A stretch of 64,000 nt of DNA from Cordilura impudica (GCA_963682025.1 OY821518.1:141261529-141325528); one strand, 5' to 3'; shown: positions 10,545-22,460, counted from the first letter of the stretch. Made by a program: numbers and translations. The notes: generated from the sequence alone by a model not told the origin.

Positions 10545-11575
10545 GTGGAGGTTAGGCTAGAAATGACAAAGAAAAAGGAGATCTATTTGTGGAAAATGTA
10601 AAGAAAGTTTTTACTCCGAATATAACTACTAGTTCTATCGATAAGTTGCCACCTGTTACTCCACAGCATAAAGCAGTGTCCATTCGTTTTGAGATTTGAG
10701 AGATCGAAAAGGCTATTGTTGTTTTAAATCCCAAAAAGGCATCGGGGATCGATGGGATGGCTTTCGAAGAGAAAAAGTATTGCTCTGCACTTTTAATAGA
10801 TGCCTAGCAAGCCTTCGACCGAGTTTGGCGTGAGTGACTCTTCTATAAAGTTAAACAGTTTGCCCCCAAACACACATAAGCTAATGGAGAGCTATATAAT
10901 TAATATTAAATTCTCAATAAGAGAGAAAAAATTTGTGAGCCCTCCACAGGCAATTCATGCCGGTGGGCCCGCTTCTGTACATCCTCTACACATCAGAAAT
11001 GCCAACAAATGAAAACATAATTACGTGGACTGTTACGGATGATACTGTAATTTTAAGAGTACAAGAAAACCCCTCTACAGAATCCCTTTTCTTTTACAGA
11101 GCCATATTGAACAGCTGGAAAATTGGCCAGATGTGTGGAAGATTAAAGTAAGTGAACAAATGTGTCCACGTACTTTTTATTCTAAGAGGGAAATTTGCCC
11201 TCAAATTCGAATTAGGAACAAGCCTATATCTCAACATTCCTCTGTTAAATATCTCGGACTACATCTTACCTGGAAAAAACATATAGACGCTAATCTAAAT
11301 TAGTCCAATTCACGTAGCTAATTGGTAGAAAAGTTAAGCCTCAATTGTAAGCTCTTGATTTATAATTCAATTTGTAAAACCATTTGGAGCTATGGGATTC
11401 AGTTATGGAGAACAACCTCTGCTTCAAACACAGAAAGAATACAAAGAAGCCAGAACAAGATTCTGAGAATGATTACAGGCGCACGATGGTACGTGATAAA
11501 CTCTCATTTACACAGAGTTTTTTGAGCAACTTATTGTTAGTTCACAAACCTATTTGAAGATCCAATAAATAAAGA
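10545..11575 (+). pseudogene. jockey-family LINE RT, internally deleted
   Basis: The plus-strand order is that of a jockey/BS-type RT. NPKKASGIDGM near 10730 is followed, after an apparent deletion, by ALLIDA-QAFDRVWRE near 10790, LPPNTHKLMESYIINIKFSI near 10860, VGPLLYILYTSEMPTNEN near 10960 (usually VPQGSVLGPLLY) and TVTDDTVILRV near 11025 (the F/YADD catalytic box reduced to VTDD). The C-terminal part follows: SSVKYLGLHLTWKKHID near 11240 and LNCKLLIYNSICKTIWSYGI at 11340-11400. Frameshifts and stops are numerous. AATAAATAAAG near 11566 may be the polyadenylation signal at the end. The altered catalytic box alone would abolish activity. Confidence 0.8.
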
Positions 11576-11579
11576 TGAT

Positions 11580-13035
11580 ATACAAAACAAAAATTCGTAA
11601 ATTGTTCTGAAACTGATAAATATTTTATCTGTTATCATATGATGCATATTTTTAAACTCTCTGCTTATAACATATACAAAACTATTTGGATGTGTCGAAT
11701 ACCATTACAAATACAACACAGAACTTGACGAATAATAAAATCAGATGTTAAAAAATTAGGACTCAGACTGTGTAAATTATAAATCTGTCAAGTTGTGTTA
11801 ATTTAAGATTAGTAATACAAAGTACGAATAACAATGTTTGTTCGAATTAATAAAATCCAATTGAGTACACTGTGCGCCCTTCCAATACATCGTCGACTTT
11901 ATCGTAAATGTTGAGTGTAATGTTTTGTTATAGGAGCATTATATTCAATCTTTACATATTGTTTTTTTTATTTGTATTTTATTAAATATTTCCTGATTGG
12001 AAGCAAGTTAAGAGTATTAAATTGATATAGTTTATAGTTATCATAACAGTAGGCTTATACTTGGGAGTACTTGAGTATCATTATTTAATATGAACTTGTA
12101 ATGTTAACTCTGAAATAAACTAATACTCGAATAAAGTATGTTTGCTTATGAAATATTACGCATAGTAAATTAAAAATAAACGCATTTTACATAATTTGAT
12201 ACACCAAGTCACATGTTCTCACTCGCCCATTCGTATTTATTCAAGCAAATGTGAAAATTACCAGCTGATAGCTTCAAAGTTTAATATGTATATTTTTTTG
12301 TTGTTTTTACTTAAATTTATGTTTTGATTACTACATTTATTTTAGAAATAGTTGGTTTGTATAATTTTTGTAATACGGATTCAAACTGTTTAAACATTCT
12401 AACACTGACAACTGCTAGAAGTGTTTGAATTCTAAATGTATTGACGTTATAAGACTATTTGTATATATATGTGTGTGTTTATTCATTTAATTGGATCTGA
12501 GACTGTAGTTTTCAAGGTTAATTATACTCATATGATTAATACAGTAATACAATCAATAACTAAATATATATTTAAGACTTAATCTGTCTGTCTTTATTAA
12601 TTCTTAAATGCATTTAAATATTTAATTATTCTTTTTTTTTTACTATATAAACTTTTCATTTCTGAAGATTTATTTGAAAGCACGAGATTGGAAAAATGTC
12701 ACATTATGTAAAATACTAGATTTTAGTACACGGCGTTACATGGGTTGCTCGAAGATATTATGTATACTGTAGAATATCTTAAAAAATTCAAAATAGCAGT
12801 TGACATAATGTGTCCAAATATACCGATAATGAATTCCTCTCTAATCTTTTTAATATTATTGGTCCAAAAAATAACGCTCAATTACTTATAAGTTCTGGGA
12901 TATTACTATTCAACATGAATGTTAAGGGAACTCCATTTGTGCTATGAAACTCTATACAATTGAACATAATTAAGAAACAAGATTCGTTAAGTGGCGTCCA
13001 TAGCGATATGTACACTGCGACAAATATTTTTTTTT
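11580..13035. other. unassigned AT-rich region
   Basis: About 1.45 kb with no ORF of note, no tandem array and no recognisable element terminus. It could be ancient repeat or true intergenic DNA. Confidence 0.3.
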
Positions 13036-13039
13036 TGTA

Positions 13040-14250
13040 AACCAACAGTCAGGGGATGCCCCTACAAATGCAGTGCATTGTGCTGATCTCAGGAAAATAG
13101 TTTAGGGAAGGAAAAAAAAAAGGATTAGTGTGTATGTGGATATTTGCCTTAAATTTTATGAGATTGTAGCTTTCTGAAAAGACTTCTGGGGGGAGTTTAT
13201 TACGCATACGTCGAATTCGACTGATATACAAATTTTCTCTGTAATGTCTTGTGCAGTCAACTGGACGACAGACTACAAACGGATGTAATATAGTAAAGAA
13301 GCAGGTAGTATGAATTGAAACTTCGGCGCTTGAAATGTTCGTTCCAACGATCTTACTTGAGCGTCAACCATTTGCCTCCCAACCTCAAAAAGGCTTGGTC
13401 TACAATTGAAGGAAAATTAATGACAAATGTTGTTACCATCTGCCAAAACGTAGATAGGATTGAAGGTTCGACTAAGGAGGTTATTAAGAAAGATATGAAA
13501 AGGATGGACGGGGGAATTACAGAACCTTGGGGTACCGCCGATTTAAGCTGAAACTTATTGGATGAGATCCGACCAATAACAGCACGCATTGTGCAGTCTC
13601 TGAGAAAGCTCGATATAAATGAGAGAAATCAATGGCGACTCCGAATGCAATAAACCTTGATATTAATATACCGTGCCACATGCGATCAAATGCCTTGAAA
13701 ATGTTTAAAGCCCCAACTTTAATCAAATATATGAATGAATCGACTCCAATGCTCAGAAAGAAAAGCTAAGAGATCCCCCGTAGAAAGACTTCAACAGAAA
13801 CCATACTGTCGATCATTAAGAAGTGAGTTGGTAGCTAGATAGTTGTCAAGATGGTAACCAATCATGCTCGCCATCATCAGCTTTGTCCTTTGTGATGATT
13901 GGAGATTGCAATTGGATGGTAATTTTCAGCGTTATTAACCTCTTCCTCTTTAGGGATTGGTTGGACATTGGTGACTTTCCAGCAAGAACGAAGAACTCCC
14001 GCATAATACGAAGATCTAAAAAGGTTGGTTAATGGACTAGCTAGCGCAGAAGAGCACTATTTTAGCACCGGGTTACTTTTAGAGCTAATAAAGCTGTTTT
14101 GAAACAAAAGTTTTTCATGTTTTTGATTATTTCTAGAAAAAAGAGAGACATTTCCATCCATACGCGAACCACCACAACTGGTACTTGCTGACCTCGATGT
14201 AATACCTCAATCACATGCTTGTATGAAGCTTCTGTTGTGCTAAATTAAGT
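13040..14250 (-). pseudogene. LINE RT pseudogene (CR1/jockey-like), reverse strand
   Basis: Read on the minus strand, the order is complete from RT domain 0 to the C-terminus. CSSALASPLTNLFRSSYYAG near 14050-13990, SCWKVTNVQPIPKEEEVNNA near 13980-13930, NDRQYGF near 13805, LNIFKAFDRMWHGILISR near 13700-13650 (AFD domain A), GRISSNKFQLKSAVPQGSV near 13570-13520 (domain B, VPQGS) and RPVDCTRHYRENLYISRIRR then RNKLPPEVFSESYNLIKFKA near 13270-13150 (the R-WN-LP-VFP-YN--KFK tail of this RT type). The YADD block between 13350 and 13270 is missing and stops are scattered. Similar motifs recur in many fly and mosquito LINEs; the exact clade is uncertain. Confidence 0.8.
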
Positions 14251-14895
14251 GGTAAGTTTAGAGGGAAGTGAGCAGTCCAACCACTTTCCAGTAGAGTTAG
14301 CGCTATGCCGCACTTACGGATCTAAGCTAGCAAGGGATTTACGAAAAATGTTTTACCTCTGCCTCAGTTATGATGTAAAGAGAAAAAACCCCCTTCTCTA
14401 TCATGTGTCCATGCCTGATCAAAAATCAATTTTTTCAGGAATGAATTTTGGTATCCTTTCAGCGATTGGTTTCTCCAATATCGTAACTCATTTCCCTCGG
14501 CAACTCTAACTTGACCATTGCGATCATAAATACTTACATTGGAATTACTGAAAGTAATTTCAGAATTTTAAATTTGTTTTCTGTGAGAAATATCTTAGGA
14601 AAAATTATTTTTACTATGCTCAAGAGTTCCAGAGCATAAGAGGTTTGGAGAATTCCGTCAGTTTCTTGGAAAAAAAACGAATTGCTAGGTTTCACTGTCT
14701 GTCATTTTTCATCAACCCTAAGCACACAGGCATTTAATTTCATTTTATTTATTTACAGCTGAATTAAAATTAATCGCCAATTTTCTTTTAGTCACATCAA
14801 CAGCAACGAATATATCAATTCAGGCAAAAAGGGTCATATGATCGAAGTTATTTATTAGGTACATTTGTACATATTTTGCCATGAAGATATTCAGG
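14251..14895. other. unassigned region between two LINE fragments
   Basis: It may contain the decayed linker of the LINE at 13040-14250, but I could not match it to that family in any frame. The 86-codon ORF at 14249-14509 has no recognised domain. Confidence 0.25.
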
Positions 14896-14899
14896 ATGA

Positions 14900-15800
14900 G
14901 TATCACCATGAAGTAAATTTAGGAAATATGTTATGACTCGGTGGGACATTTAGTTCTGCATTCCACCGAAGATATCGAAACTTGAAGGTATTATTTTTGA
15001 CCTGATTGAAGTTTTTGATGTAGACATTTTACTACGGATCCCAGATTACTGATGCGTATTCCGGTATCGGCCTGACTAAAGACGAGTATAAATTATTTAC
15101 TCTAACGTTTTATAAAACTTCAAACTCCATTTGTCTTATTAACAGTAATTATAATATGAGAATTCATTAATATTCCATCGAAATGAACTCCCAAGTCAAT
15201 GAATGAGTCGACTATAGTTTGTTTTATATCATGGTTGACAAAGTCGTTCATAGAGGAAGCCATAGGCTCACATATTTTAAGATTTAATTCCATTATGTTG
15301 ACATTACACCAGTTGTTGAAGCTACTTAGGTCAGATTGGAGAGGTAAACTATTTTCATTGCTTATGAGCGTTAAGAAGATTTTACATTTTCGGTGTACAT
15401 AAGGATATTACTACATAAACAGCATGATTATGAGAGGTCCAATGTGACTGCGGAAGGTGACATCTATATATTTCGATTTAGAGTTATTGAAAATTACACA
15501 TTGTTTACGAAAGTTTAAGTATGATCCAATCCATTTTTAGCTAGTTACCGGAAAATACAATAATATCAATCTTCGCTAAAAACAGATAATGGGTAACTTT
15601 TTCAAAAGCGCTACGATCGCCTGTGCATATAAAACCGATTTTTTTTAAATTTTGCAGAATCTAAAGTTGATAAAGGACGGCGATTCCATTAGGTTCCTAG
15701 TCGTAGAACGTCATTTACAAAATCCATATTGAGGTAGTCATAGAGATCATGACATTTCCTGTGATAGTACATCAGTTATTATTTTCCCATTGCCATTGAT
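14900..15800 (-). pseudogene. second reverse-strand LINE RT fragment
   Basis: Minus-strand reading in shifting frames gives QYGFVN near 15730, a GDRSAFEKVTHYLFLAKI block near 15630-15570 (degenerate SKAFD-V-H), CHLPQSH and SHIGPL near 15460-15430 (VPQGSHLGPLL), then SLPLQSDLSSFNNWCNVNIM near 15350-15290 and TIVDSFIDLGVHFDGILMNS near 15220-15160 (the DL--W---N-M-LN and DLGV-FD blocks). The catalytic YADD lies in a scrambled stretch near 15400 and is not readable. The order and orientation match the element at 13040-14250, but it duplicates the same RT domains, so it is a different insertion. Confidence 0.65.
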
Positions 15801-16585
15801 TGCTTGAACATCAGCATTAGACGTAAGTCCCATCATATTTCAAAGAAGCATTTGAAGTTAGAGACATGTATATATTATTCGCAGCTTTCATTCTATTCGA
15901 GATAACGAGGAAGTTCGGTATATAGCAGGAATTTGGCAGAATCATAAACTATACACAATTTAACCAAAGCCGTCAAAGTTTTTTTCGGAGGAGTGGAGAC
16001 TCGCTCTCCGTTCTATCTGTATTGTATTTGAGCCTAAGTAGTTTAAAATATTTATTTTTATGAACAGCAAAATGACACTATATGCCAAATACCGTTATAA
16101 TAGTATTGCAAAAGAATGTTTAAACTTCGTATGGATATGGTTGATAATTTTTCCAAAAGAACTAGCCGATAACTTCCAACATACTTTTCTCTCAATTAGA
16201 ACAAACTGCCGTCTTCTATTAGGTTAGGAGAAACAAAGATATGTCCAAAAAGATAAAGACACCTCTAAAAATATTAAAAATTGAATGTTTTTTTCTCATA
16301 ATTTAGTACTAAGTTTATCAAATAATCAAATTGTTGCTTTTTAAAATATTTTGTCTACATTTGTTATAAATAGTGCAATAATCGCAGATATTAATGTAAA
16401 TGTAAAATCGATGTGGAGGGTACTTGTTTTTTACTTTAAGTGGGTACGTTATTGCTACAGCATCTTAACTGCTTGTGCTAGTAATTGATTAATTTACGGG
16501 GAAAATTGCAATTCCTCCATTGTATTGAAAGATGATGACGACGTGCACTGTGGTAGCCGGCCACCTGGAATTATTTTTGAAGATG
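15801..16585. other. unassigned AT-rich spacer
   Basis: No convincing coding sequence or repeat structure. Near 16411 GTGGAGGGTACTTGTTTT resembles the 3' end of family B HINEs with its hairpin deleted. Confidence 0.3.
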
Positions 16586-16589
16586 GCAT

Positions 16590-16765
16590 TTTTGACGATG
16601 ACAATTGCAACAAGAGGCATCCATCTTGGATCGCTTTTATTTTCATTATTTATAAATGATTTACCTCAAGTTATTCAGTTTTCAAATATCCTGATGTATG
16701 CTGAAATCTTCAGTAGAGGCAAAAAACGGTTTCTTTTTAAAATTTACTATAAAATTTAAAAAAAG
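16590..16765 (+). pseudogene. short plus-strand LINE RT fragment
   Basis: The frame reads RGIHLGSLLFSLFINDLPQV then IQFSNILMYAEIF. This corresponds to the VPQGSHLGPLLF-LFINDLP and YADDVKLF blocks of jockey/I-type RTs, with the first catalytic Asp of YADD replaced by Glu and the second lost. The fragment ends in K/F-rich low complexity after 16760. Only domains B and C survive. Confidence 0.65.
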
Positions 16766-16769
16766 TTGT

Positions 16770-17178
16770 TTGATTGTAAAGAATTCCGAATAATAAGTAT
16801 AAAACAGTAGTTGTCTTTAAGATTTTTTCAGTGATCATCAAAAATAACAAGTTTATTTCGGTGGATCTCAAAATATGTCTTTTAGTGGATTCTAAAGAAG
16901 CTACTCTTATAACACAAAGAGGGTTATAACTGTATTTTTTTTTTATTTGCGAAAGACTAGAAAAATCGATGTAAGATTTTTACAGTGGATAGATATGACA
17001 ACTGTATATCGTTTTCTTGCAAAAAGTGGAAATTGAAAAATTTTGAGTTGACTCACTTTATAGGTACAGGTGCGATATATATATTCCTCGTAGCAATTAC
17101 GAAGAAAATTTTTGATAATTTAAATTTAATAAGTTTGTGTTGATGTTTTTAACTATCAATAATAATTCACACACACCT
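16770..17178. other. unassigned AT-rich spacer
   Basis: No gene or repeat structure could be recognised. Confidence 0.3.
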
Positions 17179-17179
17179 C

Positions 17180-17330
17180 TTATACCGATCGACTCAAAAT
17201 CTCTTGTTAGTCGATGTAATGACTGCTTGTCAAACAAAAGGTCACAATTATACAAAAAAAAATATTGAGGTTAAATTTGGTATATAAGCTTTTATCGGGA
17301 ATATTTTTAAGTCTATGCAGGGTTAGTTTA
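17180..17330 (+). mobile_element. degenerate HINE family A fragment
   Basis: It contains TTATACCGATCGACTC, a decayed version of ATGTCCGTCC-region sequence, and TTTGGTATATAAGCTTTTAT. These correspond to the middle of family A HINEs (compare 36050-36210). Both ends are missing. Confidence 0.5.
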
Positions 17331-17334
17331 ATTT

Positions 17335-17814
17335 ATTAGCAGTTTTTTATATTAAATGTATCCTTAAATTAGCATATATCTAGCTAATTAAAATAAAAAT
17401 ATTTGAAAATTTATGTTTTTTATATTATTAACTGGACATTTTGATTTAATTTTTCATTTGAATTTTTTTTAACTATCGCATGATTTCTAAGGTCTCAAAA
17501 CATGCTTATAGGGATTAAACTTTAAGTATTACAACTCCGACTGCGTTAAATAATGAATGTCATTGGTGTTCTATGAATTATTCAGGGAACTTTTAGGTTC
17601 TCTATTTTAGTAAGAAAAATATAATGAAATTTTTCTGGTTCTTTCTATAGAAGACACGATCGTTGTTTTTTATTAAAAAAAATTAAAATAGAAACTATCC
17701 AAAAAAATGCAACAAACTTAAAATTTAATTGGTATTCGAATTTAAAGCTTCAGTATCGGCATCAGTTCTAAAGTAACAGCCGTACCCAACAAAGCTTTTG
17801 AAATATTGAGTTTA
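17335..17814. other. unassigned AT-rich spacer
   Basis: Mostly T/A runs; no supported feature. Confidence 0.3.
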
Positions 17815-17866
17815 AGAAGCAGGTGGAGAAGATTCAACACAGCCGAATTCAACACACTTGTTTAAA
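17815..17866 (+). mobile_element. HINE family B 3' end, orphan
   Basis: AGGTGGAGAAGATTCAACACAG followed within a few bases by CCGAATTCAACACACTTGTTT is a diverged copy of the family B terminus (GTGGAGGGTATC, hairpin, CTTACTTGTTT). Nothing upstream matches the rest of the element. Confidence 0.5.
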
Positions 17867-17877
17867 TTAAATTTCTA

Positions 17878-17992
17878 GGACCGTATGCAAAAATATTAAA
17901 GTGTGCTTCAAGTAGACTTTATTGTATGCTTTTCATACAAAATTGTTGGTCCAGTCTTCTTGAAGTACACTTTAATTTTTTGCATACGGCCC
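17878..17992. mobile_element. 115-bp hairpin MITE
   Basis: The left arm CCGTATGCAAAAATATTAAA, continuing into GTGTGCTTCAAG, pairs with the right arm CTTGAAGTACACTTTAATTT, continuing into TTTTGCATACGG. Arms are about 37 bases with a loop of about 40. Such short perfect fold-backs are typical of miniature elements or hairpin RNA loci. No target duplication could be assigned. Confidence 0.6.
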
Positions 17993-17999
17993 CAAATCT

Positions 18000-18765
18000 T
18001 TTTTATGTTTTTAAATGAATTAATAATGTAATAATAAGAAATTTTCAATATAGAAACAATCTAATTAATTATAACATAACAGGTATTACAATGCTTAATA
18101 TAATCACTGGTGAAGGCTGAAATGCCAGAGACCGGTCTGAGTATGAATAGAGAGTAGTTATGAATTTTAGAAATATATGATTTCTTCCTCTCTACCACAC
18201 ATTTAAGGACAAAATTAAGTTAAAGAACTTCACTCTTATGTTTATCTTGTTTCATATAACCAATTGTAAATCACAACATATTGACGATGCAAAGCGAGGT
18301 CTTGGTGTACTCGTACTTAGTAATGCGATTAAATGAAAAATAACCTAACCCTAAGAGGAATTTCGACGATTTAGTAATATTTGATGAAATGTACCTAATT
18401 TTGTGTTTAAATATAGTTTTGTTTTTCATTTATTTCGTCTATGGAAATAAATCTTTGCAGACAGTATAAGTAATTATAGATATAGTTGAGATTTACAAAA
18501 AAAAAAAAAATTTAATTAGTATTAAAAAATAAAATAATATATAAAACTAGTTGATTGTGTGGCGCCTAGGCGCCCGTTTAAAAATTATGAATAAAACAGT
18601 TTAAATTTAAATACACGAAAAATTTATAATAAATTAAATTTCTTTTAATATAGTAGTAAATTGGGAATTATATTGTTACATATGCACATGTGAAAAGAGA
18701 TTGGGTATGTAGAAATTATATACATAAGTATCAAAACAGATAAGAAATATTTGGCAAAAAGTTTT
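18000..18765. other. unassigned region with one GC palindrome
   Basis: AT-rich with no coding signal. The only distinct item is a 14-bp palindrome GGCGCCTAGGCGCC at 18561-18574, a GC-rich island in an otherwise A/T context. Confidence 0.3.
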
Positions 18766-19290
18766 TCAATTTAGAATCTCTTGAAAAACTATATTTCGTG
18801 TGAAATATCGTTGGTCATTTAATAGTTTTCCTTGCTGTGGGTTCGATTGAATACGTATCTTAACTTGGCTTGCAACTTTTGATCGTGACAAAGCCACATA
18901 GTTGGCCGTGTGAAAATACCGCGGTCTCCAAATTAATACCAACGTAATCAAATGACTGGCCTTGAGCCATGTTTATGGTAATTACGTATGCAGGAATTAC
19001 TGGAAACTGGCTGCGTTTTAATATGAAAGTTAATGTGGTGTCGGTTGGGGCGAGATTAATCCTAGGAATTAGAACCGTATCATTTTGGTCAGCGTTACAG
19101 AATTTGTCAGTCACTGAGTCAGGGATCAGCGTAAATATATTTAAGATATTGCCCGGCCTTCACACGTTAAATTTTTGGCTTTCATCATACGTTTCAATTC
19201 TCTCTTTCAATTTTTCAATGGGACAGTTGCTTAACAATTTTTTGACTATTGGATGTGTGATCATTTTGACTTGAACGTGGGAAGGCCGGG
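18766..19290 (-). pseudogene. Helitron/PIF1-type helicase C-terminal fragment
   Basis: The minus strand reads VLIPRINLAPTDTTLTF, then LKRSQFPVIPAYVITINMAQ and GQSFDYVGINLETAVFSHGQ (18890-19080). One frameshift later comes YVALSRSKVASQVKIRI with FTRNIVFQEIL at the end. These are the last helicase motifs (the INKAQGQ-FD box and YVALSR, motif VI) of PIF1-family helicases carried by Helitrons. Here the usual K of NKAQGQ is M. N-terminal Rep and Walker motifs are not nearby. A few upstream codons (19115-19290) may continue the domain but are interrupted. Domesticated PIF1 is excluded by the frameshift. Confidence 0.8.
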
Positions 19291-19335
19291 TAAAGTGAGG
19301 AGATTGGAGATTCCCAAAATTATTAAAATTTAATA

Positions 19336-19886
19336 CAATGGAGTTCGCTTATAACGAACCCTGGATGTAATAAATTTTTGTTTTACAGTCAAACTTTTGA
19401 CATTTCAGAATTTTCGTATATTTTATATGTTAAAAAAAAATTAACTTCAATTTAATTTAATTTTATTTTCATTTAATTTTAATACAAAACAAAAACTTCG
19501 ATTTTCAAATGAAGTTTTGTAAAAGGTCCTTTTATGTATATTTTCGTAAAAGTTTGCCAGTAGCCAACCTTTGCTTTGTACTTTCTGCTTCTATACATAA
19601 GGAGTTTTTCTTATTATATGATTTTAAAAAAATATTTTATTTTGATAGAAACTCGGCAATTTTAGTCTTATTAAGACAAACAATTAATATGTATCTTTTA
19701 AGTAGTTTAATTCATGTTTTATAACTTTTTCAAATGCCCCAAAATAAATGAACTTATTCAACTAAAAAAATTTTATAAACCTTTCGGACAAATCAAAAAA
19801 ATACTACGGTTGTAACGAACTTAGTCTATAAGGAACTAATTAGGCCGGTCCCGCAGAGTTCGCTATAACCTAACACCATTTTACTG
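19336..19886. mobile_element. pogo-like MITE, TA-flanked
   Basis: The left end CAATGGAGTTCGCTTATAAC and right end (read inverted) CAGTAAAATGGTGTTAGGTT, continuing to TATAGCGAAC, share the -TTCGC-TATAACGAAC-type inner sequence. TA dinucleotides flank both (19334-19335 and 19887-19888). The ends resemble pogo/Tigger-type termini. The interior has no transposase. The 71-codon ORF inside is not supported. Ends are only partly complementary, so confidence is limited. Confidence 0.45.
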
Positions 19887-19951
19887 TAGAAAAATAGAAT
19901 ACCATAGCAAAAAAAAAACGTTTTAGAGCAAGGTTCCTAAAGGTTTCTTAA

Positions 19952-20621
19952 GGGGGGTAAGGTTTTAAAAGTTAAAAAAGTCGTATTTTCATAATTCTTT
20001 TTTGAAGATATGAATAATGCTGGATTTTTTATTTCATATATACGTTATAGCATTATATTTGAAGAATCTTTGAAAAAAAATTCAATTAAAAATTTTAATA
20101 AATAAGTCTGTGACAGCGAATCTCCGGAGGCGTTGTTGTTTTCGGTGAACATCATAACTCGTTACCGGATCATGTGAAATTAAAAAATCGAAACGCGTTT
20201 CAAAGGTGACATGTTTCCTGTGGTAGTGACGAAGAGTTTTTTAAATTTTTTTTTTTTTTTTTTTGCAGCATTTTGAAGTGAAAAACGATTTTTGCTACAC
20301 AATTTTGGGAATTTGTTGTTAAAAAATGGGAAAGAAAATAGAATTAAAAAAACCCTTCGCGGTTACCTGATGATTTATGTGTCGTTATAGTGTCTAAAAT
20401 TGCAAAAGAATCGGTCAAGTAGATTTTGAGTTATGATGTCGACGGACTTCGAATTTATATACTATGATTTATATACTGTATACCGTATGAGGCCGGTCGC
20501 TGGAAACGCTGCATCTTCTTAAGTTTTGCTCTGATTTATTTAAAATTTTGACACAACACTCTCGATATATTGTGCATTCAGAAAGAGAAATGCAAAAAAA
20601 GATTTTAAAACCTGCCACCCC
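19952..20621 (+). mobile_element. TTAA-flanked MITE, copy 2 (both ends)
   Basis: It begins GGGGGGTAAGGTTTTAAAA after TTAA (19948-19951) and ends TTTTAAAACCTGCCACCCC before TTAA (20622-20625). The ends are imperfect inverted repeats of about 19 bases. The interior matches 7213-7857 in the same orientation, with extra poly-T near 20250 and a TATAGCATTATAT insertion near 20045. No intact ORF. It is a non-autonomous element; the mobilising family is unknown. Confidence 0.75.
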
Positions 20622-20639
20622 TTAAGGAAGTGCAAACAC

Positions 20640-22190
20640 CAATACACCTACAAAAAAGAGAAAAAAATATTTCATATGTCATCATAAATGTGAACTGTAA
20701 AAAGCGAATATTTTTTCCAGTTATCTATAAATCCAAAAAAAAAAAAAAAAAAAAATAAGGGCGTATTAGTTTAATTTAAAAAACAAAATTATTATTCCAA
20801 ATCGCCTTTAATTCTTCTATGATAATTTCAATAAATTATTCAAATTAAAATCTTATATATTACCTATTTACGTAATTTATGTTCGTCTAAATTTTTTGAA
20901 AGCAAATTATGCAAAAATTAATATTATGACAGAAAAAAAATTATTTTCCCATCTCTCTTCTGAAATTACAATGTAATATAATTATGCAAAGTTAGAATAA
21001 AAAATTTAAAATTTAAACCTAATATGTATTCCACTATTTTTTCAAATGCTTTTCAATACAGAGCTTTAAACGAAGTCATACGTTGGACAACAACAAAATC
21101 CACATTGACGATCTCTTTTTTCTCAAATATTTATCAAAAGAGCATACACTTTGGTAAGGGCTGCCCATCAGAGAACCTGAGCGATAGCACTCCTAACAAT
21201 TCAAAACAATTTTGAGATGAAAAACAAAACAGACAAACGGTAAAGTTTAGTTTGATAAAAAAAAGTATGTATGCATATCGGACGACGTTAAATGAGAAAA
21301 ATAAAAATGTTTAAAATTTCCTTCATTACTTTTTTTTTTCCAGAATTTTTTCATTGACCAACAAAGGGAATTTAAAGAAGAATTTGGATATTAGTTTTTT
21401 GATGCATTTTTTGCGTTCATCTTATTCCATATGTAACACGAAATCTGCACGTGTAGTACTATTGTCGTTAGCAGTGCTGCTAATTTTGACAACTTATTTT
21501 AATTTCGACGATTTTTAAATTTTGTCAAAATGATGATTGAAGATTTTAAATTTTCAGTAGGATTTCAAGGTTTAACAATTGGGATTTCAAGGGTTAACAA
21601 TTAATGGGTTGTTTATCGAAAATTTATAGTTTTTGTTCAGTGTAAATGTAAATTACAAAATATATATATGTAGATTTAATTCTGGGTCAAGTCGTTTCAA
21701 AACGGAAATACCTTGAATAGCATCTCCATTAAAGATTTAAGTTTTAATTACGGCGATACTTAAAACCTATATTATATATTTCAGCTATAGATACAATAAA
21801 ATTATTTAGTTGATTGCTGTGTTAAATTTTTTTCGTTGAAAGTTCATCACTAATACATTTTTATATATAGAAATAACTAATGCTGTAATAATATTCGTAA
21901 TATGAATGATATAAATAAATTTTATTGCTTCCTTCTGTAATATTTTTTCGAGTTTTATAAGCGGTAAAATTTTCTTGTCCATTTCTTGTTTTAAAAATGA
22001 CAATTTTGGCGATTTAGTTTCCAAAATTGTAGATTTTCAGAAGATTTTATTAGCAGCACTGGTCGGTAACAAAGAAGAGAGAAAATTGTGTGTGGGTTTG
22101 TATAAAATGAGAAAGATTAAATTTTGTTTGTGTATTTCCCATAGCTTTGCAGGGAGTGCTATGTGTGTGTATTATTTCAGCGTTACAAAT
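20640..22190. other. unassigned AT-rich region
   Basis: About 1.5 kb of A/T-rich sequence with long homopolymers (poly-A near 20735). ORFs of 60-84 codons on both strands lack any family motif. No supported feature. Confidence 0.3.
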
Positions 22191-22192
22191 CA

Positions 22193-22245
22193 GTCAGTCA
22201 GTCAGTCAGTGAGTCAGGGATCAGCGTAAATATATATAAGATAAT
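22193..22245 (+). repeat. (GTCA)n tract shared with 19110
   Basis: Four or more CAGT units lead into GAGTCAGGGATCAGCGTAAA and then TATATATAAGAT. The same GAGTCAGGGATCAGCGTAAA string occurs at about 19120, next to the Helitron helicase remnant. The shared block suggests a fragment of the same Helitron family. Confidence 0.5.
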
Positions 22246-22348
22246 GTATCGTCAAACTGGCTGTTAGTTAATTAACAAGGACATAAATTTATTGTACCGA
22301 TAAACTGCCTGTTAACAATTTTGTTTTTCTCAATGTACCGACAAAAAC

Positions 22349-22460
22349 ATTATTTTCAGTTGGCAATGCCTCTCAAAATACGTATGAAAATTGGGAGAAT
22401 TATTTTCAGTTGGCAATGCCTCTCAAAATTGATATGAAAGTTGGTAGAATAATTTATCTG
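22349..22460 (+). repeat. two-copy tandem duplication, about 53-bp unit
   Basis: ATTATTTTCAGTTGGCAATG followed by CCTCTCAAAAT occurs at about 22350 and again at about 22403, with GTATGAAAATTGGGAGA / ATATGAAAGTTGGTAGA between. A simple tandem duplication with a few substitutions. Confidence 0.75.

Noticed and set aside
18766..19290. Host PIF1 helicase gene
   Set aside because: A frameshift separates the last two motifs, no introns or N-terminal domain are present, and the text matches Helitron helicases better.
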